Source: Lachnospiraceae bacterium (lineage in GTDB: Bacteria > Bacillota_A > Clostridia > Lachnospirales > Lachnospiraceae). Taken from it: DNA of 30,983 nt. Numbering within the stretch: the first letter of the stretch is position 1; each line of letters starts with the position of its first letter. Shown here piece by piece: positions 20,417 to 27,064 of the stretch. Made by a program: the position numbers and the translations under genes. The DNA lies in the NCBI GenBank assembly GCA_024689605.1, contig JAILDD010000035.1, positions 1 to 30,983 on the forward strand, written 5' to 3'. A model generated the notes under the pieces. That model made no database searches. It worked only from the letters and a program-made list of their open reading frames with translations, and was not told where the DNA came from.

Positions 20417-20444
20417 ATCCGTGCCCGGCATAGCCGGCACGGAT
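20417..20444 (-). terminator. Terminator-like hairpin after the 169-aa gene
   Basis: A 12-bp GC-rich stem (ATCCGTGCCGGC against GCCGGGCACGGAT, one bulged base) with a 3-base loop. On the minus strand TTGCTTGTC follows, so the T-run is poor, but the position 13 bases past the stop fits. Confidence 0.65.
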
Positions 20445-20457
20445 GCATTCATAAGTA

Positions 20458-20967
20458 TCAGAAAATTGTGGTACGCACCAGCCTGGTGATATCAGCTGTC
20501 ATGTTCTCCACGAAAGTAACCGACATCTCCATCTTGCTGAGAGAAGTTACCCTTATCTCTCTGGTACGCTTCTCTGACGACTTTACATTCTTGGTAGTAA
20601 CCATTATATGCCAGCGTTCAGCACCGGTCTTATCGGTATAAGATTCCAGAATATAATCATATTCCACGATATTGGACTTTGAACCATCCTTTGTATTAAG
20701 GGTATAGTTTGTGGCAACACCGGTATTTCCTTCATCGGTCTTATTGTCCTGTGAGAAAACCCAGCACTCGGTAGTATCCTGTCCCAAAGGCTTGGGATAT
20801 CTCCACTCACCCTGTATATTATCGTTTGTGATATCGAGCTGTCTGAACATATCAAAGAGATAATATCCGCCTGCAATAACCATCAGAAGGAATAAAACAC
20901 CAATGATCCTTCCCGCTACATCCTTCGGCTCTTTTTCAACCTTCGGTTTAACTTTGATAGTTGCCAT
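20458..20967 (-). CDS. Membrane-anchored protein of unknown function
   Basis: 169 aa. A charged N-terminal segment of about 20 residues, one membrane helix (about 21-41, GRIIGVLFLLMVIAGGYYLF), then an extracytoplasmic domain of about 125 residues rich in beta-type patterns (GEWRYPKPLGQDTTECWVFS, TREIRVTSLSKMEMSVTF). The GEWRY/WVFS pattern recalls small lipocalin-like domains but I cannot assign a family. GGGAGG precedes the ATG by about seven bases. It starts 18 bases after the TPR gene, so the two are co-transcribed. Confidence 0.8.
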   Translation of the reverse strand: MATIKVKPKVEKEPKDVAGRIIGVLFLLMVIAGGYYLFDMFRQLDITNDNIQGEWRYPKPLGQDTTECWVFSQDNKTDEGNTGVATNYTLNTKDGSKSNIVEYDYILESYTDKTGAERWHIMVTTKNVKSSEKRTREIRVTSLSKMEMSVTFVENMTADITRLVRTTIF

Positions 20968-20985
20968 TTTTCTTCCTCCCTTTTA

Positions 20986-22392
20986 TCAGTCGCCTATCTC
21001 TTCAAGATGCTGACTTGCTTTTTGTGCTTCCAGGCTGTCCGGAAACTTTTCCAAAAGTTCATTGAATTTTGCAGCCGCACTGCTTACATCACCATTATCA
21101 TAGTATGCCAGTCCCAGATAATACAGCGCATCATCACTGTCAGGATTATATTCATAAGCTCTGGTAAGACACTCTATGGCAGTTTCATAATCTCTGGAAT
21201 TATAGGACTCTATGCCCTTCTCATAAAACCGCTCCGCTACCGAAGAACCTATGCCACCCTTCAGATAAGAATACAGATCAATGAATTCCGTCGATGCTCC
21301 ATCATCCAGATAATCATCCGGAATCTTCTCAAGATACTCATCAACCGTCATGTTATCCTGGCCGGTATCAAGATACGCATAAGCCGCAGCCATCAGATAA
21401 TCATTTATCTCAGCAGTTCCGTTGGAGCCGGAATAACCGTCTATCATTTCCTTCTGTGCCTGTATATCGGCCTGAAGCTCAGCTATCCTTGCCTCGAGAT
21501 CAGTGATCTCGGCATTCTTTTCATCCAGCTGTGCCCCATATTCCGAAGCCTTGGCATTTGCCTCATCCCTTACCGATGATATCCTGGCCGGAAGAATGAT
21601 GAAATATGACACACACACACCTATGATTATGCCTATGGCAATTTCAACAAATACATTTATTCCCAGAGTATCGCCAACACCTACGGGCTGTATTATTGTC
21701 TCATTGCCGCTGGTCTTATAAACCGCAGTGACTTCTTCTTTCTTCTTTCTGCGTCCCCGTTTATTATCAGCAGCCTGCTTAAGAACCGCCTCTATCTCTT
21801 TTTTATACCTGAGGGACTTCAGGTCTCCGCAGTCGATCTTGAGAGTTCTTTCAGCCTCCCTGGCTGCTCTTTCCCACTCTTCCTTCTGTATGTACAAAAG
21901 AGTGAGCAACTGACGGGCTTTTACATAATTCGGATTCATGCTGATGACCTTCTTCAGCTGAATAATGGCCATATCAGAACTGTCCTGCCAGCACAGATCC
22001 AGGGCTTTGTTAAATTTTCTTATGGATGTCTTGATATTCTCAAGACGCCCCTGATCGTTCTTGAGTGCATTTATGTACTCGTTCGCAACATTCTTTTCCG
22101 GACGCATATTCTGGCTGATGACCCACTCGGACAACGCCTCAACGCCCTCACCTGTTTCATAGTAAACAAGCCCTAAAAGGTTTCTTGCATCTATGTGGTT
22201 TTTATTGAAACGGATACACTCCTTAAGAGCCCTTACAGCTCCTGAAAGATCTCTTACACTTGCTCGCTCCAGGCCTTCATTATAAAGCCTGTTGGAAGTA
22301 TATATTATCCGCTTATACTGCTTTACATCCGCACCGCAATTCGTGCAGAACTCAAGTTCGGTCAGATCACATCCGCAATTAAAACATTTCAC
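20986..22392 (-). CDS. Zinc-ribbon, TPR-membrane-TPR protein
   Basis: 468 aa with an unusual two-sided plan. Residues 3-19 form a zinc ribbon (C3, C6, C16, C19). Residues about 30-200 are tetratricopeptide-type helices (LSGAVRALKECIRFNKNHIDARNLL and repeats). A basic KRGRRKKK stop-transfer segment is followed by one membrane helix (about 247-269), a coiled coil (272-318), and a C-terminal set of TPRs (about 380-465, with YNSRDYETAIECLTRAYEYNPDSD). Topology predicts one TPR array in the cytoplasm and one outside. That suits a scaffold linking cytoplasmic and envelope partners. Function unknown. It follows the 57-aa gene by 11 bases and precedes the 169-aa membrane protein by 18. Confidence 0.88.
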   Translation of the reverse strand: MKCFNCGCDLTELEFCTNCGADVKQYKRIIYTSNRLYNEGLERASVRDLSGAVRALKECIRFNKNHIDARNLLGLVYYETGEGVEALSEWVISQNMRPEKNVANEYINALKNDQGRLENIKTSIRKFNKALDLCWQDSSDMAIIQLKKVISMNPNYVKARQLLTLLYIQKEEWERAAREAERTLKIDCGDLKSLRYKKEIEAVLKQAADNKRGRRKKKEEVTAVYKTSGNETIIQPVGVGDTLGINVFVEIAIGIIIGVCVSYFIILPARISSVRDEANAKASEYGAQLDEKNAEITDLEARIAELQADIQAQKEMIDGYSGSNGTAEINDYLMAAAYAYLDTGQDNMTVDEYLEKIPDDYLDDGASTEFIDLYSYLKGGIGSSVAERFYEKGIESYNSRDYETAIECLTRAYEYNPDSDDALYYLGLAYYDNGDVSSAAAKFNELLEKFPDSLEAQKASQHLEEIGD

Positions 22393-22403
22393 AGATACTG
22401 CTC

Positions 22404-22577
22404 CTACTCGTTATAAACATCTCCCTCGCCGGTCGCTGCACTATCCGAATTTTGGGCAAGATCAAGCAGTACTTCCACAACATCTCCCTCATCCTGCTTT
22501 TCGTATATATCGCTTTCAGCATCGCCCATTTCAAGGCTTTTATGAAATTTTTTCAGTTCTTCCTCAAAAATGATCAT
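22404..22577 (-). CDS. Small acidic protein, function unknown
   Basis: 57 aa from the ATG at 22577. Composition is strongly acidic (a first helix EEELKKFHKSLEMGDAESDIY, then VVEVLLDLAQNSDSA). No membrane segment. Support for it being real: GGAGA six bases before the ATG, a promoter about 60 bases further up, and an 11-base gap to the co-directional TPR gene. The frame is open for 11 more codons upstream but without a ribosome site. Confidence 0.65.
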   Translation of the reverse strand: MIIFEEELKKFHKSLEMGDAESDIYEKQDEGDVVEVLLDLAQNSDSAATGEGDVYNE

Positions 22578-22639
22578 AACTGTCTCCGGCTGATGGCACA
22601 AATCCACCAAATAATCAAAAACACACTTTCACATACAAC

Positions 22640-22668
22640 ATAATAACGATATTGCATGTAAAAATCAA
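22640..22668 (-). promoter_or_regulatory. Promoter of the small protein / TPR / 169-aa cluster
   Basis: Minus strand TTGATT (22668..22663), 17-base spacer, TATTAT (22645..22640); start near 22633. It separates this cluster from valS, which ends just upstream. The surrounding bases are very A/T rich, so some chance matching is possible. Confidence 0.55.
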
Positions 22669-22678
22669 CATAAAATTA

Positions 22679-25357
22679 TTATTTGTTCAGATTAGCTATC
22701 CTCTCTTTTACCTGCTCCATCAGCTTTTCATATTTTGCAAGCTTCGCTTTTTCCTCTTCAATCTTTTCAGCCGGTGCCTTAGAGAGGAATCTTTCATTAT
22801 TAAGCATTCCGTTTGAGCGCTTCAGTTCACCCTCAAGACGCTTTTCCTCTTTCTTAAGCCTCTCCAGCTCCTTCTCAAGATCTACAAGATCCGAAAAAGG
22901 AATATAGATTGCAGCATGTGCCAGCAGAACTGACACTGCATCCTCTGCAATGCCGGTCTTGTCAGCCTGCACGGTGACATCAGAAGCATATGCAAGAGTC
23001 TTAAGGAAATAATCATTTTCCGCAAAGCTCTTCTTCACATCATCATTCACGGTAACAACAAATATCTGCGCTTTCCTTGAAGGAGGCACATTCATCTCAG
23101 TACGCACATTTCTTACACCCCTGACAGCTTCCTTTATGGTTTCGATATCACTCTCATCAGATGCAAAATTGCGGTCTTCGGAATAAACCGGCCATGAAGA
23201 GATCATGATGGATTCCTCCGCATCCTGCAGGTTACAGAAGATTTCCTCCGTAATAAACGGCATAAAGGGATGAAGCAGCTTAAGGGAATCTACCAGTACA
23301 GCCTTAAGTACAGCCAGTGCCGCAGCCCTGGACTCCCTGTCGGCATCCGTCTCGTTCTCCTTCTTGTAAAGACGAGGCTTTACCATCTCTATGTACCAGT
23401 CACAGTACTCATCCCAGATAAAGTCATATACCTTCTGTACCGCAACGCCCATCTCGAATTTTTCCATATTCTCAGTGACATCCTGGACGGTATTGTTGAG
23501 CTTGGAAAGTATCCAGCGGTCAACCGGCTCGGTCTTTACCCCGGATACATCCTTTATCTCCTCATTCCCCATATTCATCATAATGAAGCGGGATGCATTC
23601 CATACCTTATTTGCAAAGTTACGGCTGTTCTCCACACGGTCGGTAGAAAATCTCATATCATTTCCGGGAGCATTTCCGGTCACAAGAGTAAGTCTCAGCG
23701 CATCAGCACCGTAGGTAGAAATTATCTCCAGGGGATCTATGCCGTTTCCAAGGGATTTGCTCATCTTCCGTCCCTGGGCATCACGAACAAGTCCGTGGAA
23801 AAGCACCGTCTTGAAGGGCTTATCACCCATATGCTCATATCCTGAGAATACCATCCTGATAACCCAGAAGAAAATTATGTCATAACCGGTAACAAGCACA
23901 TCCGTAGGATAGAAATACTTAAGGTCTTCTGTCATCTCCGGCCATCCTAAAGTCTCAAAGGGCCAGAGTGCCGATGAAAACCAGGTGTCAAGAGTATCCG
24001 GATCCTGTGTAAGATGAGTACATCCGCATTTAGGACATTTGTCCGGTGCGGACTTTGCAACAACTATCTCACCACAGTCGTCGCAGTACCATGCAGGTAT
24101 CCTGTGACCCCACCAGAGCTGTCTTGAAATACACCAGTCCTTGATATTATTGGTCCAGTTGAAATATGTCTTCTCCATGCTCTTGGGGATCAGCTTTATC
24201 TCACCGTCTTCTATAGCTTTTACAGCCGGCTTGATGAGCTCGTCCATGCAGACAAACCACTGCTCCTTTACCATGGGTTCTACTGTTGCATTACATCTGT
24301 CGTGAGTACCTACATTATGGGTAAGGTCTTCTATGGAAACCAGAAGACCCTGCTCCTCCAGTTCCTTCACGATGGCATCCCTTGCAGCGTAGCGGTCCAT
24401 ACCGTTAAACTTTCCACCGTTTTCATTGATGGTAGCGTCATCGTTCATGATGTTTATCATTTCCAGGTTGTGACGTTTTCCTACCTCAAAGTCGTTAGGG
24501 TCATGTGCGGGAGTGATCTTAACAACACCCGTTCCCACTTCCATGTCAGCGTGCTCATCACCTACAACGGGGATGGGACGGTTAATGATGGGAAGCATAA
24601 CCTTCTTACCGATAAGATCCTTGTACCTGGGATCCTCCGGATTAACGGCAACAGCTGTATCACCTAACATAGTCTCCGGTCTTGTGGTTGCAAACTCAAG
24701 AAAACGTGTCCTGGATATGGAACCGTCATCCTCTATTACCGGATATTTTATATGCCAGAAATGGCTGTGCTGCTCTTCATATTCTACTTCAGCATCGGAT
24801 ATGGAAGTCTTACATACCGGGCACCAGTTGACCATACGCTTGCCCTTGTATATGTATCCTTTTTCATGCATCTTAACAAAGACTTCGGTAACTGCCCTGT
24901 TGCAGCCCTCGTCCATTGTAAATCTCTCACGGTCCCAGTCGCAGGAAGAACCAAGCTTCTTAAGCTGGTTAACAATCCTTCCGCCGTACTCTTTTCTCCA
25001 GTCCCAGCACTTTTCAAGGAAACCGTCACGGCCAAGGTCAGCCTTTGTTATTCCCTGTTTCTTTAAAGTCTCTATAACTTTGACTTCAGTTGCAATGGAA
25101 GCATGATCCGTTCCGGGCTGCCAGAGTGCATTATAGCCCTGCATCCTTTTGAACCTGATCAGTATGTCCTGCATGGTCTCATCCAGGGCATGTCCCATAT
25201 GAAGCTGTCCCGTAATATTGGGGGGCGGGATCACGATAGTAAAGGGGGTTTTGCTCTTGTCTACCTCTGCATGGAAGTATTTCTTTGTCTCCCACTTCTC
25301 ATACAGCCTGTTTTCGATCCCACTGGGGTCGTATGTTTTTGCCAGTTCCTTACTCAT
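22679..25357 (-). CDS. valS: Valyl-tRNA synthetase
   Basis: Class I synthetase that charges tRNA-Val, with an editing (CP1) domain. 892 aa, normal length. Signature HMGH at 53-56 within PPPNITGQLHMGH; KMSKS at 531-535; zinc-type cysteine pairs in WCPVCK and CDDCG...CPKCGC; the editing domain TTRPETMLGDTAVAV; a C-terminal coiled-coil arm (VDLEKELERLKKEEKRLEGEL) that grips the tRNA. The leader contains no T-box core; instead it carries a tandem repeat. Ribosome site GGGAG precedes the ATG. Confidence 0.98.
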   Translation of the reverse strand: MSKELAKTYDPSGIENRLYEKWETKKYFHAEVDKSKTPFTIVIPPPNITGQLHMGHALDETMQDILIRFKRMQGYNALWQPGTDHASIATEVKVIETLKKQGITKADLGRDGFLEKCWDWRKEYGGRIVNQLKKLGSSCDWDRERFTMDEGCNRAVTEVFVKMHEKGYIYKGKRMVNWCPVCKTSISDAEVEYEEQHSHFWHIKYPVIEDDGSISRTRFLEFATTRPETMLGDTAVAVNPEDPRYKDLIGKKVMLPIINRPIPVVGDEHADMEVGTGVVKITPAHDPNDFEVGKRHNLEMINIMNDDATINENGGKFNGMDRYAARDAIVKELEEQGLLVSIEDLTHNVGTHDRCNATVEPMVKEQWFVCMDELIKPAVKAIEDGEIKLIPKSMEKTYFNWTNNIKDWCISRQLWWGHRIPAWYCDDCGEIVVAKSAPDKCPKCGCTHLTQDPDTLDTWFSSALWPFETLGWPEMTEDLKYFYPTDVLVTGYDIIFFWVIRMVFSGYEHMGDKPFKTVLFHGLVRDAQGRKMSKSLGNGIDPLEIISTYGADALRLTLVTGNAPGNDMRFSTDRVENSRNFANKVWNASRFIMMNMGNEEIKDVSGVKTEPVDRWILSKLNNTVQDVTENMEKFEMGVAVQKVYDFIWDEYCDWYIEMVKPRLYKKENETDADRESRAAALAVLKAVLVDSLKLLHPFMPFITEEIFCNLQDAEESIMISSWPVYSEDRNFASDESDIETIKEAVRGVRNVRTEMNVPPSRKAQIFVVTVNDDVKKSFAENDYFLKTLAYASDVTVQADKTGIAEDAVSVLLAHAAIYIPFSDLVDLEKELERLKKEEKRLEGELKRSNGMLNNERFLSKAPAEKIEEEKAKLAKYEKLMEQVKERIANLNK

Positions 25358-25393
25358 TTTATTTTCTCCCTAAAATTTGATTTTTTTTCAATA

Positions 25394-25533
25394 TTTTTTC
25401 CGATAACACGAATTGCTCCGCCACTTCGCGCCTTTCGCAATTCTACGGCCATTCGCCTCAATTGTTTACTTTTTTTCCGATAACACGAATTGCTCCGCCG
25501 CTTCGCGCCTTTCGCAATTCTACGGCCATTCGC
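25394..25533. repeat. Two-copy tandem repeat ahead of valS
   Basis: Two copies of a 63-base unit (25394-25456 and 25471-25533) spaced 77 bases apart and differing at one position (A at 25423, G at 25500). Each unit contains the inverted repeat GAATTGC...GCAATTC with about 20 bases between, so each can form a hairpin, and ends in a run of T (plus strand). They fill most of the valS leader. There is no believable coding frame through both copies, since the period is not a multiple of three. Confidence 0.85.
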
Positions 25534-25541
25534 AATCCGCT

Positions 25542-25566
25542 GAAATGTTTGCTCTGCAAACATTTC
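25542..25566. repeat. Perfect 11-bp inverted repeat
   Basis: GAAATGTTTGC / GCAAACATTTC around a TCT centre. It lies between the tandem repeat and the larger inverted repeat. No T-run follows on either strand. Confidence 0.8.
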
Positions 25567-25587
25567 GCTTCTTGCTCATGTCCGTTC

Positions 25588-25646
25588 GGGAACCAAGGTC
25601 AAAGGCTTTTTCGTGCAAGCACGAAAAGCCTTTGGCTTTGGTTCCC
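25588..25646. repeat. Long imperfect inverted repeat after the amylase gene
   Basis: Arms 25588-25616 and 25619-25646 pair over about 26 of 28 positions with one bulge; outer ends GGGAACCAA/TTGGTTCCC. It begins two bases past the amylase stop codon and would form a very stable hairpin in that mRNA. No T-run follows on the minus strand, so it may stabilise or process the 3' end, or be part of a palindromic repeat family. Confidence 0.8.
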
Positions 25647-25648
25647 TG

Positions 25649-26962
25649 TTATCGCTCCATCTTCCAGAATTCCACACTGTAGGGGGCCAGCTCGCTGCCG
25701 CCGCCGAAATCATGCTTGCCGCCGCTTATGAGCTCGTCTGCCATGCCGCATCCCGCATCAAAGTGCGCAGTATAAGGTGCACTGTCCATATTAATAGCTA
25801 CCAGCACACGCTCATCATCACATTTTCTTTCCCAGATGCACTGCTTATTGGTAAGCAGCACGCTGCGGAAACCTCCATAATTCAGAGCCTTTGAATTCTT
25901 CTTAGCTTCTGCCATTGCGGAAATGATATCTGTAAGCTCATTCCACTCCGGCTTATCAAAGGAAGGTCTGAGTGCCGGATCTCCCTGGGACTTATCAGCC
26001 TTTGTGCCCCACTCGCTTCCATAATACACGCAGGGGATCCCGGGCATTCCGAAGATGATACCGTATGCAAGCTTCAGGCATTCCGGATTTGTTATCAGTG
26101 ATGCGATCCTGGATACATCGTGGTTATCAACAAAGGAAAGCAGATGTGCTCCCCTTGCCACGCACCAGTCCTCGGGTCCGAAGAGCCTTAACAGGCCGTG
26201 TACTATTTCGAACATATTTGCCGAATTTATTGCCGAATGGATTCCCTTATAGCACTGATAGTTAGTGACAGAATGTATATTCATGTCAGCTAACATCCGG
26301 CCGTATTCCCCATGAAGCACTTCACCTAAAAGGAAGAAGTCCTGCTTCTTAGAATCAGTAAATTCCCTTAACCTTCTGGTAAAAGCAGGATCCAGACAGT
26401 ACGCCACATCAAGCCTTATTCCGTCTATATCAAACTCATCTATCCAGCCCTTTACGGCACTGAATATATGCTGTACCACATCCTCATTCCTGAGATTCAG
26501 CTTTACAAGGTCATAGTTTCCTTCCCAGCCTTCATACCAGAGTCCGTCATCATAATTCGAATTCCCCTCAAAAGATATCTGGTTAAACCACGATACATAA
26601 GGTGACGACTGGCGGTTCTTAAGCACATCCTGGAAAGCCCAGAATCCACGGCCCACATGATTGAACACGCCGTCCAGAACGACCTTTATGCCTTCTTTGT
26701 GCAGAGTGTCACAGACCTTTTTAAAATCTTCGTTTGTCCCCAGCCGCACATCGAGCTTCGTATAATCCCTGGTATTGTAACCATGGGTATCAGACTCAAA
26801 TATGGGTGAAAAATAAATGGCATTGCAGCCAAGCTTCTTTATATGAGGTATCCAGTCCAATACCTTCAGTATCCTTGATTCCTGCACGCCATCGTTTTCA
26901 AAAGGGGCGCCGCAGAACCCCAGCGGATATATCTGATAAAATACGCTTTCCTCTGCCCACAT
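25649..26962 (-). CDS. Cytoplasmic GH13 alpha-amylase family glycosidase
   Basis: 437 aa, no signal peptide. The GH13 barrel motifs are all present: DGVFNH (region I), GIRLDVAY with nucleophile Asp185 (II), LLGEVLHGE with acid/base Glu214 (III), and FVDNHD with Asp282 (IV). Region I lies late and the N-terminus starts directly at the barrel (VFYQIYPLGF), so the extra N-terminal domain of neopullulanases is missing. A short C-terminal beta domain closes the protein. Hydrolysis of alpha-1,4-linked oligosaccharides in the cytoplasm (maltodextrin use or glycogen turnover) is expected; exact specificity is open. AGGAGG lies eight bases before the ATG. It may have its own promoter with an inverted repeat. 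Confidence 0.92.
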   Translation of the reverse strand: MWAEESVFYQIYPLGFCGAPFENDGVQESRILKVLDWIPHIKKLGCNAIYFSPIFESDTHGYNTRDYTKLDVRLGTNEDFKKVCDTLHKEGIKVVLDGVFNHVGRGFWAFQDVLKNRQSSPYVSWFNQISFEGNSNYDDGLWYEGWEGNYDLVKLNLRNEDVVQHIFSAVKGWIDEFDIDGIRLDVAYCLDPAFTRRLREFTDSKKQDFFLLGEVLHGEYGRMLADMNIHSVTNYQCYKGIHSAINSANMFEIVHGLLRLFGPEDWCVARGAHLLSFVDNHDVSRIASLITNPECLKLAYGIIFGMPGIPCVYYGSEWGTKADKSQGDPALRPSFDKPEWNELTDIISAMAEAKKNSKALNYGGFRSVLLTNKQCIWERKCDDERVLVAINMDSAPYTAHFDAGCGMADELISGGKHDFGGGSELAPYSVEFWKMER

Positions 26963-27003
26963 AGTCTCATCCTCCTATCTCTCTTCATTGCACTCAACTA
27001 TAT

Positions 27004-27027
27004 CCTGTAAATTCTACCACATACAGG
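27004..27027 (-). promoter_or_regulatory. Possible promoter and operator of the amylase gene
   Basis: On the minus strand a TAGAAT (27016..27011), a plausible -10, sits in the middle of the inverted repeat CCTGTA-N12-TACAGG. The -35 region (TGCAAA) is poor. A repressor site over the -10 would suit a sugar-regulated gene, but this is a guess from one inverted repeat. Confidence 0.35.
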
Positions 27028-27064
27028 GTCTGTTTGCACTATATTTTGCCTGCAGGGGTTATTT

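Noticed and set aside
25354..25563. Basic 69-aa open frame overlapping the valS start on the minus strand
   Set aside because: It is a by-product of the tandem repeat. The 77-base period shifts the frame between copies, and there is no ribosome site.
25358..25648. T-box leader before valS
   Set aside because: No AGGGTGG-type antiterminator sequence, no specifier loop or terminator was found; the space is taken by repeats.
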